Positions 1-10,053 of a DNA stretch of 64,000 nt are shown here, piece after piece. The notes beneath the pieces are model-generated. The model was not told the origin of the DNA. It worked only from the letters and a program-made list of their open reading frames with translations, and did not search any database. Origin of the DNA: Archangium gephyra (GTDB taxonomy: Bacteria > Myxococcota > Myxococcia > Myxococcales > Myxococcaceae); assembly GCF_001027285.1 (NCBI RefSeq), contig NZ_CP011509.1, forward strand, positions 6,658,501-6,722,500, read 5' to 3'. The position numbers were made by a program, and so were the translations under genes. Position 1 is the stretch's first letter; each line of letters starts with the position of its first letter.

Positions 1-560
1 TCGGCCGGCATGGAGCCGTCGTGGTCGGCGTGGGCGAAGTAGAGCTCGCCCTTCACCTTGCCCACCACGCGGTGGGGGCTGTCGGGTGAGTCCGTGGCCA
101 GGCGCCCGCCATGGAAGGAGGCCGCCGCGGCGACTCGAGCCGGGAAGGCGGCCGCCATGTGCACCGCGATGGAGCCGCTCATGCAGTAGCCGACCACGCC
201 CACCTGCTTGCCCTTCACCTGGGGTTGCGCGGCGAGGAAGTCGAGCTCGGCGGTGGCGTCGGTGATGACCCGCTCGGGAGTCAGCGTCGCGACGAGGCCC
301 AGGATGCGCTTGCGGTAGGCCTCGTCCGCGAAGGAGCCCTCCATGTTGGGGAGCGGCGCGCGCCCTTCGCGGTAGTAGACGTTCGGCAGCAGGACGACGT
401 AGCCCGCCTTCGCCAACCGGCGCCCCATGGCCTCGAACACAGGGCGGACGCCCATGGCATCCGTCAGCAGGATGACCCCTGGCCCCGGCTTCTGGTTCTC
501 CGGGTGGAACAGCTTCGCATCCATTGTTCCTTCACGGGTCTTGATGTCGACGTCTTGCAT
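1..560 (-). CDS. Dienelactone hydrolase family protein (3' end cut by window)
   Basis: Alpha/beta hydrolase of the dienelactone hydrolase family, a cytoplasmic esterase/lactonase type. The translation begins MQDVDIKTREGTMDAKLF and contains GYCMSGS around residue 127, which matches the family nucleophile elbow (G-x-C-x-G) with Cys as the expected nucleophile, and later an FAHADHDGSMPA stretch typical of the Asp/His end of the triad. The start ATG at 558-560 has a GGAGG ribosome site (571-575) about ten bases upstream. The gene runs off the left edge, so the C-terminus and catalytic His are not seen. The substrate cannot be inferred. Confidence 0.85.
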   Translation of the reverse strand, partial: MQDVDIKTREGTMDAKLFHPENQKPGPGVILLTDAMGVRPVFEAMGRRLAKAGYVVLLPNVYYREGRAPLPNMEGSFADEAYRKRILGLVATLTPERVITDATAELDFLAAQPQVKGKQVGVVGYCMSGSIAVHMAAAFPARVAAAASFHGGRLATDSPDSPHRVVGKVKGELYFAHADHDGSMPA

Positions 561-780
561 GAACCCCGCGCCTCCGTGGTTGGGTCGCATGGCTCTAGTT
601 CATCGGGCGCGCCTTTCCACGCGGAAAACCCACGGAAGATGGCGCGGGCAACATTCCGCGAAACGGATATCCACGCGGCCCATGACATGGGCACCATGGC
701 CGTCACGGACCGCTTCCCGAGCGCCCGTCGCATGGAGCGAGACGCCTCACCCGGCACGGCCATTGCTCGAGGGCGTGGGC

Positions 781-1434
781 ATGAACGCACTGCTCATGGC
801 CCTGCTGCTCGCCGCTTCCCCTGACGCCCCCACTCCCACGACTCCGGTGTCCGTGGAGAAGCCCACCCCGCGAGCCTCCGTCTGGGTGCAGCCCGTGGGC
901 ACCGCCCTGTTCGGCCTCTTCGGTCAGGCGATGTACCTGCCGCTCGGGGTCAACGTGCCGCTGGCGGAGAAGACGTCCCTCGCGCTGGAGCTCACCCCCG
1001 TGGTGGGCTCGTGGCGCGACAGCTACGACACCTTCGGAGACGACAAGGGTCTCCACTGGCGGGTACTCGCCGCCGCCGGTCCCGTCTTCTCCTTCGGACA
1101 AGGCCCCCTCTCGGGCCCGTTCATCGAGCCGAAGCTGATAACGGTGCTCGCCTACGACCCGGACTACGCCTACGACGAGGTCCGCATCAAAGGGGGTGTG
1201 AGCTTCGAGCTGCAGGCCGGGCTGGACGTGGGATGGCAGTTCTCCGCGGGCGGCTGGTATTTCACGCCCATGATCGGCGCGAGCGCCGGCTACTGCCTCA
1301 ACTGCAGCGGAGACTCCAAGGACTGGGTCAGCTCGCTCATCACGCCCATGGCCCGGGAGTACTCGGCCCAGCGGGGGCCGCGGCCGGTGCTCAACCTCAA
1401 CCTCAACCTGCTGCGCATCGGCACGGCCTTCTGA
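781..1434 (+). CDS. Predicted secreted outer-membrane beta-barrel-like protein
   Basis: A 217-aa protein beginning [17 protein letters not shown], a short signal peptide. The rest has alternating hydrophobic/polar strands with many Gly and aromatic residues and ends in Phe (IGTAF), as in small outer-membrane barrels. It has a possible disulfide pair in GYCLNCSGD. An open frame continues further upstream, but the signal peptide and a GAGGG just before 781 favour this start. The family is not recognised; function unknown. Confidence 0.65.
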   Translation: MNALLMALLLAASPDAPTPTTPVSVEKPTPRASVWVQPVGTALFGLFGQAMYLPLGVNVPLAEKTSLALELTPVVGSWRDSYDTFGDDKGLHWRVLAAAGPVFSFGQGPLSGPFIEPKLITVLAYDPDYAYDEVRIKGGVSFELQAGLDVGWQFSAGGWYFTPMIGASAGYCLNCSGDSKDWVSSLITPMAREYSAQRGPRPVLNLNLNLLRIGTAF

Positions 1435-1522
1435 CACCGGGTTCGCGAGGTGCCGGTGCGCTGACCCGAAGCAGATGCGTTTGTTGCCCGGGACCCGCAG
1501 CGGGGATAGGGATGCGGTTCTC

Positions 1523-4500
1523 ATGTCTCTGACCGCGGAGCTACTCGATGCCGTCCGGGAGGAAGCGCGCCCGGACACCTGGTCCGCCGGTATGGGCCTG
1601 GCCCGCGCCGGTGCCGTCTCGGTGCAGTCCGTCGGAGAGGAAGAGGCCGTACTCCGAGTGCGCGCCATCGGCCGGCCCGCCCCCCTGACCACGGTGCTCT
1701 ACCCGGAGGACGAGATCTGGGAGTGTGACTGCCGGGGCCGCGTGGACCCCTGCGAGCACGTGGTGGCGGCGGCCATCGTCCTCCACCAAGCTGTTTCCCA
1801 GCGCGCCCCCGCCCAGCGTGCCCCCGCTCGGCCCATGCCGCCGTCCCGGCCCGCTCCCGCCCAGGCTCCCATGGCCCAGGGTGGCCCACGCCCGGCTGTC
1901 GCGGCCCAGAGCGGCCCGCGTCCGGCTGTCGCGCCGAAGTCCGAGCGCATGGTGTACCGCTTCAAGCGCGTGGACGGAGGGCTCCAGCTCGAGCGTCTGC
2001 TGGTGCGTCCGGACAACACCGCGCGGCTGCTCGCGCGCAGTCTGGCCTCGGTGCTGACCAACCCCGTGGAAGCCGCCCGCATCCAGGTGGAGCCGTGTGA
2101 TCTGCTCGCGGACAAGCTGCTCCTGAAGCCCACCCGGGGCGCGCTTCCTCCCGAGCGGCTCGAGGCGCTCCTGCGTGTCCTGGAGCCCGCGCGCACCGTC
2201 ATCTTCGATGGTGCGCTGGTGTCCGTCTCGAGCGAGCCCGTGCTTCCCCGCGTCACCGTGGAGGATCGCGGCGAGCAGACGGTGCTCAGGATCGACAAGG
2301 ACCCGCGCATCACCGAGCTGGTGTGCCCCGGAATCGTGGTGTGCGGAGGCACGCTCTGCCGGCTCGGCGAGCAGGGCCTCGTCGGCTCTCGGATGGAGAG
2401 CCTGCCCCAGGAGCGCGTCTTCCCGCCCGAGCAACTGGGGGACCTCACCGGGAAGGTGCTGCCGGACCTCGCGCGGCGCATGCCGGTGGACGTGAAGAGC
2501 CAGCGGCTGCCGCCCATCGATCGCACGCTCCAGCCGCGCATCTCCCTGGACCTCAACCAGCTGGACTCTGGCCTGTCGGTGCTGCCCACGCTGGTGTACG
2601 GCTCGCCGCCCACGGTGCGCATCGACAACGGGCGCATGGTGTACCTCCAGGGCGCGGTGCCCGTGCGGGACGAGGGCACCGAGCAGAAGCTCGTCCATCA
2701 GCTGCGCGACGAGCTGAACATGGTGCCCGGCAGGCGCGTGACGGTGCAGGGCAGGGACGCGGTGCAGCTCGCCGACAAGCTGCGGCGCTGGCGAGGTGGC
2801 CTCACGGGCGACGCGGCGCGCGTGGTGAGCCCCAATGTGAAGCTGCGCCCCATGCTCTCGGTGGAGGCGGGTGCCACGCAGAGCGGCGTGCCGCAGGTGG
2901 GCTTCTCGTTCGACTTCCAGGTGGAGGGCGCGGGGCCGGGTGCGCCGAGCACGGTGGACGCGGCGGCGGTGATGCGCGCGTGGGAGGAGGGACTGGGGCT
3001 GGTGCCCCTGGAGGGCGGTGGCTGGGCGCCGCTGCCCACGGCGTGGCTGAAGACGCATGGCCAGCGCGTGGCGGATCTGCTGGCCGCGCGTGGGAAGGAC
3101 GGGCGGCTCGCCAACCACGCCATCCCGCAGCTCACCGGCCTGTGTGAAGCGCTGGAGCATCCCCCTCCGCCCGGGCTCGAGCGGCTGGCGCCCCTGGTGC
3201 GGGGCTTCGAGAAGCTGCCGGACGTGCAGCTCCCCCAGGATCTCACCGCGACACCGCGCCCCTACCAGCTCCAGGGCATCAGCTGGCTGACCTTCCTGCG
3301 GCAGGCGGGCCTTGGCGGCGTGCTCGCGGACGACATGGGTCTGGGCAAGACGCTGCAGACCATCTGCGTGCTGGGGCCGGGGACGCTGGTGGTGGCGCCC
3401 ACGAGCGTGCTCCCCAACTGGGAGGCGGAGGTGAAGCGCTTCCGTCCCTCGCTCAAGGTCTCCGTCTACCACGGCCCCGGCCGCACCCTGGACGAGTCGG
3501 CCGACGTGACGCTCACCACCTACGCGCTGCTGCGACTGGACGCGGCGGTGCTCGGGGCGAAGACCTGGGACACGGTGGTGCTGGACGAGGCCCAGGCCAT
3601 CAAGAACCCGGACAGCCAGGTGGCGCGCGCGGCGTATGGGCTCCAAGCCAACTTCCGGGTGGCGCTGAGCGGCACCCCCATCGAGAACCGGCTCGAGGAG
3701 CTATGGAGCCTGATGCACTTCACCAACCAGGGTCTGCTCGGGGGGCGCAAGGAGTTCGACGAGCGGTGGGCGCGGCCCGTGTCGGACAACCAGAAGGGCG
3801 CGGCCGAGCTGCTGCGCGCGCGCATCCGTCCCTTCGTGTTGCGCAGGCTCAAGCGGGACGTGGCGCCCGAGCTCCCACCGCGCACCGAGTCCGTGCTGCA
3901 CGTCACCCTCAACGAGCGGGAGCGCGCCGTCTATGACGCGGTGTACGCCGCCACGCGCGAAGAGGTGGTGTCGCAGCTGGAGGAGGGCGGCAGTGTGCTG
4001 AAGGCGCTGGAGGCGCTGCTGCGGCTGCGTCAGGCCGCGTGCCATCCGGCGCTCGTGCCGGGACAACAGGCGCAGACGTCCTCCAAGGTGCAGGCGCTGC
4101 TCGAGGCGCTCGACACGGCGGTGGGGGAGGGGCACAAGGCGCTCGTCTTCTCGCAGTGGACGTCCATGTTGGATCTCATCGAGCCGGCGCTGCGCGAGGC
4201 GAACATCGGGTTCATCCGGCTGGACGGTGGCACGGCCAACCGCGGCGCCGTGGCCGCGTCGTTCCAGGATCCGAAGGGCCCGCCGGTGATGCTCATCTCG
4301 CTCAAGGCGGGCGCCACGGGGCTCAACCTCACGGCGGCGGATCACGTCTTCCTCGTGGATCCGTGGTGGAACCCGTCCGTGGAGGCGCAGGCCGCGGACC
4401 GCGCGCACCGCATCGGCCAGCAGCAGCCGGTGATGGTGTACCGGATGGTGTCCCAGGGCACGGTGGAGGAGAAGATCCTCACCCTGCAGGAGAAGAAGCG

Positions 4501-4582
4501 CGCGCTCTTCGAGTCCGCGCTCGGTGGCGCCTCCGGGGCCGCGGCCATCACCCGGGCGGATCTCATGCAGCTGCTCGACTGA
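1523..4582 (+). CDS. SWIM zinc-finger SNF2-family DEAD/DEAH-box helicase
   Basis: A 1019-aa SWI2/SNF2 ATPase. A SWIM zinc finger ([12 protein letters not shown], about residues 68-79) is followed by a Pro/Ala-rich linker, a large central region, then the two RecA-like lobes: Walker A DDMGLGKT near 602, Walker B DEAQ near 687, and motif VI with HRIGQ near 961. This is the usual bacterial SWIM-SNF2 layout; such proteins translocate on double-stranded DNA, and their cellular role in bacteria is poorly known. The frame is open back to 1475, but the ATG at 1523 gives the conserved-looking N-terminus [15 protein letters not shown]. Confidence 0.92.
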   Translation: MSLTAELLDAVREEARPDTWSAGMGLARAGAVSVQSVGEEEAVLRVRAIGRPAPLTTVLYPEDEIWECDCRGRVDPCEHVVAAAIVLHQAVSQRAPAQRAPARPMPPSRPAPAQAPMAQGGPRPAVAAQSGPRPAVAPKSERMVYRFKRVDGGLQLERLLVRPDNTARLLARSLASVLTNPVEAARIQVEPCDLLADKLLLKPTRGALPPERLEALLRVLEPARTVIFDGALVSVSSEPVLPRVTVEDRGEQTVLRIDKDPRITELVCPGIVVCGGTLCRLGEQGLVGSRMESLPQERVFPPEQLGDLTGKVLPDLARRMPVDVKSQRLPPIDRTLQPRISLDLNQLDSGLSVLPTLVYGSPPTVRIDNGRMVYLQGAVPVRDEGTEQKLVHQLRDELNMVPGRRVTVQGRDAVQLADKLRRWRGGLTGDAARVVSPNVKLRPMLSVEAGATQSGVPQVGFSFDFQVEGAGPGAPSTVDAAAVMRAWEEGLGLVPLEGGGWAPLPTAWLKTHGQRVADLLAARGKDGRLANHAIPQLTGLCEALEHPPPPGLERLAPLVRGFEKLPDVQLPQDLTATPRPYQLQGISWLTFLRQAGLGGVLADDMGLGKTLQTICVLGPGTLVVAPTSVLPNWEAEVKRFRPSLKVSVYHGPGRTLDESADVTLTTYALLRLDAAVLGAKTWDTVVLDEAQAIKNPDSQVARAAYGLQANFRVALSGTPIENRLEELWSLMHFTNQGLLGGRKEFDERWARPVSDNQKGAAELLRARIRPFVLRRLKRDVAPELPPRTESVLHVTLNERERAVYDAVYAATREEVVSQLEEGGSVLKALEALLRLRQAACHPALVPGQQAQTSSKVQALLEALDTAVGEGHKALVFSQWTSMLDLIEPALREANIGFIRLDGGTANRGAVAASFQDPKGPPVMLISLKAGATGLNLTAADHVFLVDPWWNPSVEAQAADRAHRIGQQQPVMVYRMVSQGTVEEKILTLQEKKRALFESALGGASGAAAITRADLMQLLD

Positions 4583-4631
4583 CACTCGCGCACGGCCGGA
4601 CTGGCGGTTTCTTGGAAAACGCGTAAAAAAG

Positions 4632-4653
4632 GCCTCCCCCGATTTCAGGAGGC
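4632..4653 (+). promoter_or_regulatory. Hairpin that would mask the ribosome-binding site of the next gene
   Basis: GCCTCC (4632-4637) is complementary to GGAGGC (4648-4653), and the second arm contains most of the AGGAGG Shine-Dalgarno of the gene starting at 4659. The loop is about ten bases. Folding would hide the ribosome site. The pairing is seen directly; its use as a control is inference, since any anti-SD-like hexamer can arise by chance in G+C-rich DNA. Confidence 0.35.
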
Positions 4654-4658
4654 GGTTC

Positions 4659-5861
4659 ATGCGGAACTTCAAGACGGCCGTGCTCGCGGTGCTCGTCACG
4701 CTCACGTGGGTCTCCCCGGCGCTGGCGGGCCAGAGTGGTTTCTCGCGCTGGTCGGCGAGCCAGGGTGGTTTCTCCTCGTGGCAGCGCAGCGGCGTGGCCC
4801 TGGCGGCGGATGGCTCGCTCCAGGTGGATCCCCAGACGGCCGTGGCCGGGACGGATCCCTACGCGGCCGGTGCCTACAACGGCGGCAACTTCTACAACGG
4901 GGGTAGCTTCCGCGTCGGCGAGGCCATCAGCCCCGTCATGAACTCGGGCTTCGGCTTCCGCGAGGCCGTGCCCTCCTGGGAGGCCGAGACGCCCACCGGC
5001 ACCTGGGTAGAGACGCAGATGCGCGCCCTGGTCGGTGGCGTGTGGACCAAGTGGTACAACCTGGGCGTGTGGGCCGCGGACTACTCGACGGTGCGCCGGC
5101 ACTCGGCGGGCTCGCAGTCGGACACCAACGGCTACGTGGGCATCGACACGCTGGTCATCAGCAACAAGAAGGCGGCGGCCACGGCCTTCCAGGTGAAGGT
5201 GCGGCTCTTCAGCGCGGATGGCATCGCCGTGCCACGCGTGCGCGCCAGCTCCGTGGCCCTCTCCACCTCGCCGGACAAGGCGGCGGTGGCCTCCGTGGGC
5301 AACCCCGCCCACTGGAACCAGGTGCTCGCCGTCCCCGAGTGCTCGCAGATGGTCTACCCGGATGGGGGCCAGGTCTGGTGCAGCCCCACGTCCTCGTCCA
5401 TGGTGGTGCGCTACTGGGCCGGTGACACCACGAGCGCCTGTGAGACGCACGTGCGCGCGGCCGTCAGCGGCGTCTATGACTGGATCTTCCGTGGCCACGG
5501 CAACTGGCCCTTCAACACCGCCTATGCCGCCACCAAGGGGCTCCAGTCCCACGTGACGCGCTTCACCAGCCTGGCCCAGCTCGAGCCGTGGATCTCCGCG
5601 GGTGTCCCCGCCATCCTCAGCGTCTCGTGGGGCAGCGGGCAGCTCACCGGCGCGTCCATCAGCTCGACCGCCGGCCACCTGCTGGTGCTGGTCGGCTTCG
5701 ACGCGTCCGGCAATCCGATCATCAATGATCCCGCGGCCTCCACCGACGCCGCCGTCCAGCGCACCTACCTGCGCTCCGAGTTCGAGCCGCTCTGGCTCCA
5801 GGCCTCGGCCGGGACGGCGTACCTCAGCTACCCCGCGGGCTGGCCGGTGCCCGCGCTCTAG
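4659..5861 (+). CDS. Secreted C39-like cysteine peptidase
   Basis: A 400-aa exported protein with a clear signal peptide ending SPALA-GQS. The C-terminal half is a papain-like Peptidase_C39_2 domain: nucleophile Cys near residue 241 in the motif WCSPTSSSMV, His near 340 (GHLLVLVGF), and Asp near 357 (NDPA). The first 200 residues are a beta-rich region. Start chosen at ATG 4659 because of the strong AGGAGG eight bases before it. Expected to act outside the cytoplasm as a peptidase; the target is unknown. No ABC exporter is adjacent, so it is not an ordinary bacteriocin leader peptidase. Confidence 0.85.
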   Translation: MRNFKTAVLAVLVTLTWVSPALAGQSGFSRWSASQGGFSSWQRSGVALAADGSLQVDPQTAVAGTDPYAAGAYNGGNFYNGGSFRVGEAISPVMNSGFGFREAVPSWEAETPTGTWVETQMRALVGGVWTKWYNLGVWAADYSTVRRHSAGSQSDTNGYVGIDTLVISNKKAAATAFQVKVRLFSADGIAVPRVRASSVALSTSPDKAAVASVGNPAHWNQVLAVPECSQMVYPDGGQVWCSPTSSSMVVRYWAGDTTSACETHVRAAVSGVYDWIFRGHGNWPFNTAYAATKGLQSHVTRFTSLAQLEPWISAGVPAILSVSWGSGQLTGASISSTAGHLLVLVGFDASGNPIINDPAASTDAAVQRTYLRSEFEPLWLQASAGTAYLSYPAGWPVPAL

Positions 5862-6748
5862 TCCCCTGACGGGGTGTCGCGGCGGACGCGGTCGAGCAGG
5901 AAGTCGATCAGCGCACGCAGCCGGGCCGGGAGATGCCGTTGCTCGGGGTAGAGGAGGAAGAACTCCATCTCCCCGGCGGACCAGTCTGGAAGGAGCGGGA
6001 CGAGGCGCCCGGCGGCGACCTCTTCCGTTCCGAAGTAGGACGGCACCTGGATGGCTCCCGCCCCGGCGGCGGCGGCCCGGATCAGGAGCGTGCCGCTGTT
6101 GCTGTTGACCCGTCCCTCGGGACGGAGGGTCAGCCGTTCGTCGGCGCGCTCGAAGACCCAGGGGCGGTCGTGCAGTCCGAGGCAGGTCCTCGGGTCGAGC
6201 TCCCGGGGATGGGAGGGCGGCGGGGTGTACAGCGTGGGGGCGGCGAGCGTCAGGAGCGGGAAGCCGACCAGACGCCGCGACACCAGCGACGAGGGCTCCA
6301 ACGGTCCGGTGCGCACCACCAGGTCCACGTCCTCCTCGACGAGCCGCACGAGGCGGAGCGTCATCTCCAGCTCCAGCGAGATGCCCGGGTGGAGGGCGGC
6401 GAACTCGCCGAGCAGGGGCGCCAGGACCATTTCGGCGTAGTAGCCGCCCATGCTCACCCGCAGGCGCCCCCGAAGCTGCCGGGCGCTCCGGGCCGAGTCG
6501 CGCGCCTCCTCCAGGGCCCCCAGGATGTCGCGGCAGCTCTGGTGGAAGGCGCGGCCCTGTTCCGTCAGCACGCTCGAGCGCGAGTTGCGTTTGAGGAGCT
6601 GGACTCCGAGGTCCCTCTCCAGCGCGGCGACCCGCCGGCTCACATGGGCCACCGACACGCCGAGCTGGCGTGCGGCCGCCGAGAAGCTCCCCGCCTCGGC
6701 GGCGGCCACGAACTCGATGATGCCACGCAGGTTCCCCAGCTTTTCCAT
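5858..6748 (-). CDS. LysR-family transcriptional regulator
   Basis: A 296-aa protein with an N-terminal winged helix-turn-helix (FVAAAEAGSFSAAARQLGVS, about residues 13-32) and a LysR substrate-binding domain. The sequence resembles the subgroup that often regulates a divergent transporter or oxidoreductase. It is transcribed away from the EamA-type transporter at 6853 and probably controls it. Its stop overlaps the stop of the C39-like peptidase gene by four bases, so the two are convergent. Confidence 0.93.
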   Translation of the reverse strand: MEKLGNLRGIIEFVAAAEAGSFSAAARQLGVSVAHVSRRVAALERDLGVQLLKRNSRSSVLTEQGRAFHQSCRDILGALEEARDSARSARQLRGRLRVSMGGYYAEMVLAPLLGEFAALHPGISLELEMTLRLVRLVEEDVDLVVRTGPLEPSSLVSRRLVGFPLLTLAAPTLYTPPPSHPRELDPRTCLGLHDRPWVFERADERLTLRPEGRVNSNSGTLLIRAAAAGAGAIQVPSYFGTEEVAAGRLVPLLPDWSAGEMEFFLLYPEQRHLPARLRALIDFLLDRVRRDTPSGD

Positions 6749-6780
6749 GCGGTAAAGGAGCTTTGCGGAGGGAGGTCTAT

Positions 6781-6793
6781 CCGTGCCCCACGG
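6781..6793. promoter_or_regulatory. Possible LysR operator in the divergent intergenic region
   Basis: CCGTG-CCC-CACGG is a 13-base interrupted palindrome midway between the divergent LysR and transporter starts, where an autoregulatory LysR site is expected. The symmetry is seen; regulator binding is inferred from position only. Confidence 0.35.
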
Positions 6794-6852
6794 TACTGGT
6801 TACCTCATGGAAGGTCATCCGGTTCACTCCTTCTCCGTGTCGAGGCACATCG

Positions 6853-7794
6853 ATGAGCACCCGCCGTGGGACCGACGTCTTCAGCTTCCAGATCATGGTT
6901 CTGCTGTGCGCCCTGTGGGGCCTTCAGCAGGTGGCCATCAAGCTGGCGGCCCAGGACATGGCGCCGATTCTCCAGGCGTCGCTGCGCTCGGGCCTCGCGG
7001 CGCTGCTCGTGGGCCTGCTGATGACATGGCGCGGAGGCTGGGAGGGCCTGCGCCAGGGCACCCTCCGGGGAGGGCTGCTCGCGGGCGTCCTCTTCACCCT
7101 CGAGTTCCTCCTCATCGCGCTGAGCCTCGGCTACACCAGCGCGGGGCACGTGGCGGTGTTCCTCTACACCGCGCCCGTCTTCTCCGCGCTGGGCCTGCAC
7201 CTGCTGCTGCCCCATGAGCGGCTGCGGCCCTTTCAGTGGCTGGGCATCGCGGTGTGCTTCACGGGCATCGGGGTGGCGTTCATCGGCGGCACCGCGGGGG
7301 CAGTGGATCGGCGCATGTTGCTGGGGGACGCGCTCGCCGTGGGAGCGGGGCTGGCCTGGGGTCTCACCACCGTGGCCGTGCGCGCCTCGCGGCTCTCCGA
7401 GGCGCCGCCCGCCCTGACGCTCTTCTACCAGCTGGCCATCGCCTTCGTGCTGCTGCTCGGCGTGGCGCTCGTCACGGGGAAGACGGGCCACGTGGCCCTG
7501 ACGCCCATCGTGGTGGGCAGCGTGCTGTTCCAGGGCGTCGTGGTGTCCTTCGCGAGCTACCTCGCCTGGTTCTGGCTGCTGCGCCGCTACCGCGCGTCGA
7601 ACCTGGCGGTGTTCTCCTTCATGACGCCCCTGTTCGGCGTCACGCTGGGGGTGCTCATCCTCCACGAGCCCCTCACGGTGAACTTCGTGCTGGGGGCGGT
7701 GCTGGTGCTCGCGGGGATCGGGCTGGTCAGCGGAGAGGCCTGGCTGCGCCGCGTGCTGATGCGGGGCCCGAGCACGGTCCGACAGGAGAACTGA
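6853..7794 (+). CDS. EamA-family (DMT) transporter
   Basis: A 313-aa integral membrane protein with about ten hydrophobic helices and the two-fold EamA repeat; the conserved start LLCALWGLQQVAIK and a second repeat near residue 165 (GLAWGLTTVAVR) are visible. Members of this drug/metabolite superfamily export amino acids, nucleosides or metabolites; the substrate is not predictable. The ATG at 6853 places the first helix correctly, although the frame is open further upstream. Divergent from the LysR gene and likely regulated by it. Confidence 0.9.
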   Translation: MSTRRGTDVFSFQIMVLLCALWGLQQVAIKLAAQDMAPILQASLRSGLAALLVGLLMTWRGGWEGLRQGTLRGGLLAGVLFTLEFLLIALSLGYTSAGHVAVFLYTAPVFSALGLHLLLPHERLRPFQWLGIAVCFTGIGVAFIGGTAGAVDRRMLLGDALAVGAGLAWGLTTVAVRASRLSEAPPALTLFYQLAIAFVLLLGVALVTGKTGHVALTPIVVGSVLFQGVVVSFASYLAWFWLLRRYRASNLAVFSFMTPLFGVTLGVLILHEPLTVNFVLGAVLVLAGIGLVSGEAWLRRVLMRGPSTVRQEN

Positions 7795-7856
7795 GCCCCT
7801 TCAGGCACAGGTCCACGAGGGAGTGCTCCTGGGAACAAGCGCCGAGAACTCCGGCC

Positions 7857-7997
7857 ATTTCCCCTCGCCCTCCGGGAGAGGGACGGGGTGAGGGTGCCTG
7901 CATCCCGGGTTGAACCCCCTGTCTACACTGGGGGCCCACGGGTTGGAGAACGGGCTCGGATACCCTCACCCTGACCCTCTCCCGAGGGGAGAGGGAA
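7857..7997. repeat. Pair of inverted ~34-bp repeats between convergent genes
   Basis: A unit at about 7861-7895 (CCCTCGCCCTCCGGGAGAGG then ACGGGGTGAGGGT) recurs inverted at about 7961-7994 (ACCCTCACCCTGACCCTCTC then CCGAGGGGAGAGGG), matching at most positions. Each unit itself contains an internal CTCCC/GGGAG hairpin. It sits between the stops of convergent genes (7794 plus, 8005 minus), the position of REP-like elements and bidirectional terminators. Confidence 0.6.
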
Positions 7998-8004
7998 TAT
8001 TAGC

Positions 8005-9378
8005 TCAGGCCACGCCCTTGCCGCGCCGGGCGATCCGCTCGGCGAGCTCCGGAGCGGAGCGGGCCTCGGCCAGGACGGGATCCCGGGCGAGCTCCTCGTA
8101 GTCGTCGTAGCCCGCCGCCAGGGCGCGCTTGAGCCACTCGGAGGCCTGGGCCCCCTGGCCGGCGCGCGCATGATCCCGAGCGGCCTGGTACGCGTCCTCC
8201 GCGTTGCCCCCGGCCTCGAAGGCGCTCGCGTGGAGCGCCGCCGCCGCGCCGAAGTCAGCCCGGGCCACCGCCACGTCCGCCAGCAGCGTGTCCCGCTTCG
8301 CCGTCGCCTTCCAGGTGAACTCCCGCGCGGTGCGCTCGGCCTCGTCCAGCCGCTGCGCCTTCACCAGCAGGCGCACCGCCAGCGCGGTCAGCGCCTCCGT
8401 GCGCTCCTTCTCCAGCGCGGCGAGCGCGTGGGGCAGGGCGCGCTCGTGCAGCCCCGCCGCCTCGTACGCCATGGCCAGGCTGTAGGGCCGCGCGGCCTCG
8501 GGCGGCTGCACCTTCTCCAGGTGCGACACGGCGGCGCGGGCATTGCCCTCGGCCAGTGCCACCCAGGCGAGCAGATCCCTCGCCGCGTTGCTCTCCTCGC
8601 CCGGCTTCGCCGCCGACAGGGCCAGGTGTCCCAGCCGCGCCGCCTCGCTCTCATGGCCCGAGCGCAGCGCCTGCCAGCCGCGCGCCAGCGCATCCGGCTC
8701 GAGCTCCGCCACCTTCACCGGCTCCATCGGCTTGATGTCGCGCGTCACCTGGAGCGCCTGCCAGCACTGGTAGCCGAACATGCCGAACATGAAGCCGATG
8801 AAGAAGGCGCGGAAGTTCAGCGCCAGGGCCACCACGCAGCCCGCGGTGATGACGCCCAGCCACAGGGCGATGCGCTGCCGGGTGGGCCCCAGCACGCCGC
8901 GCGCGATGTGGCCTCCATCCAGCGGCGGCACCGGCAGCAGGTTGATGATGCCCCAGCCGAAGTTCACCCACATCAGGTCCATCAGGATGATCTGCCCCAT
9001 CAGGCTCTTGGGGGGCACGAGGATGTTGATGGCCAGCATCAACCCACCGAAGAGGAAGCCGGTGAGCGGACCGGCCGCGGAGACGGCCACGTCGCGCCAG
9101 CGGCTGAGCGCCCGGTCGAAGTACGTCAGGCCGCCGCCCATGTAGAGCCGGATGCCCGCGACGTCACAGCCCAGGCCCATGGCCATGAGCGCGTGCCCCA
9201 GCTCGTGCATCAGGATGGAGACGAAGACCACGCCGACCCAGGACACCACGGCCTGCCAGCTCCGGCTTCCGATCATGCCGAACATGACCGTCATCAGCCA
9301 GAAGCTCGGCTCGACGAGGACCGGGATCCGGCCGAGGTTGAACTGCCACGTGAAAGGAGGAGAGGGTTCCGTGCTCAT
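8005..9378 (-). CDS. Site-2 protease (M50) family metalloprotease with helical-repeat tail
   Basis: A 457-aa membrane protein. The zinc-binding HELGH is at residues 58-62 and the second M50 motif, LDGG, at 153-156; several transmembrane helices span about residues 20-205. The C-terminal half (about 210-457) is Ala-rich and alpha-helical in pairs, like TPR repeats. M50 enzymes cleave transmembrane substrates within the bilayer. It follows a lipoprotein gene by 12 bases and is the last gene of the minus-strand run beginning at 12062. Its substrate is unknown. Confidence 0.9.
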   Translation of the reverse strand: MSTEPSPPFTWQFNLGRIPVLVEPSFWLMTVMFGMIGSRSWQAVVSWVGVVFVSILMHELGHALMAMGLGCDVAGIRLYMGGGLTYFDRALSRWRDVAVSAAGPLTGFLFGGLMLAINILVPPKSLMGQIILMDLMWVNFGWGIINLLPVPPLDGGHIARGVLGPTRQRIALWLGVITAGCVVALALNFRAFFIGFMFGMFGYQCWQALQVTRDIKPMEPVKVAELEPDALARGWQALRSGHESEAARLGHLALSAAKPGEESNAARDLLAWVALAEGNARAAVSHLEKVQPPEAARPYSLAMAYEAAGLHERALPHALAALEKERTEALTALAVRLLVKAQRLDEAERTAREFTWKATAKRDTLLADVAVARADFGAAAALHASAFEAGGNAEDAYQAARDHARAGQGAQASEWLKRALAAGYDDYEELARDPVLAEARSAPELAERIARRGKGVA

Positions 9379-9390
9379 GAGTCTCGTGAA

Positions 9391-10053
9391 TCAGTTCTTC
9401 GAAATCACCCGGAAGGCGTTCGAGGTAGCGCTGTTGTTCTGATCGTCCTCGACGACGATCAGGTAGTTGTTGCCGGGCGTGTCGATGGTGATCTCCTGCT
9501 GGCAGATGCCCGCGGAGAAGGGGTTGCTCTGGTAGGTGTGGGTGGAGGCGCCGCCCTTGTAGAGGCTCACCCGTACCATGCCCTCGAAGCCATCGGCGTC
9601 CGGGCCGGCGGCGTGCAGGGTGATGGTGAAGGGCTCGTTGACGTACTGGTCGCCAATGGATTCGATCCAGAAGCCGACCGAGGGCTTCACCTCGTAGGCA
9701 TCCGGCAGGGTGGCCTCGCGCCCATCGCCCATCTTCACCCGGACGGCGTAGCGGCCCACCTGGAGCCCCGGGCCCACCCGGCCCTGGAACTGGCCATGGC
9801 CCAGGTACGTGTCCAGCGGCACCACCTGGGGGCCGAGCTCCAGCACCGGCTCATCGATCATCCGCACCTCCTGCTCGCCATAATTCACGTGGAAGCGGGG
9901 CTCCACGTCGAGCTGGACGGTGATGCTCTTGGACTCGTTGGTGACCTGCTCGCGGGGCGTGACGTCGAGGATCTGGAAGGCCTCCGCGGGAGGCGTCACG
10001 ACCGTCTCGCACGCACACAGCAGCGGCAGGAGAAGGGGAAGGAGCTTGTTCAT
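9391..10053 (-). CDS. Predicted lipoprotein, unknown function
   Basis: A 220-aa protein with a lipoprotein signal (MNKLLPLLLPLLCAC; the lipobox Cys is at about residue 13 or 15). The mature part is beta-rich with two Ig-like or IPT-like segments and no recognised catalytic motif. Its ATG overlaps the stop of the upstream gene in an ATGA, which indicates translational coupling, and the M50 protease gene follows 12 bases downstream. Likely anchored in the envelope. Confidence 0.75.
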   Translation of the reverse strand: MNKLLPLLLPLLCACETVVTPPAEAFQILDVTPREQVTNESKSITVQLDVEPRFHVNYGEQEVRMIDEPVLELGPQVVPLDTYLGHGQFQGRVGPGLQVGRYAVRVKMGDGREATLPDAYEVKPSVGFWIESIGDQYVNEPFTITLHAAGPDADGFEGMVRVSLYKGGASTHTYQSNPFSAGICQQEITIDTPGNNYLIVVEDDQNNSATSNAFRVISKN

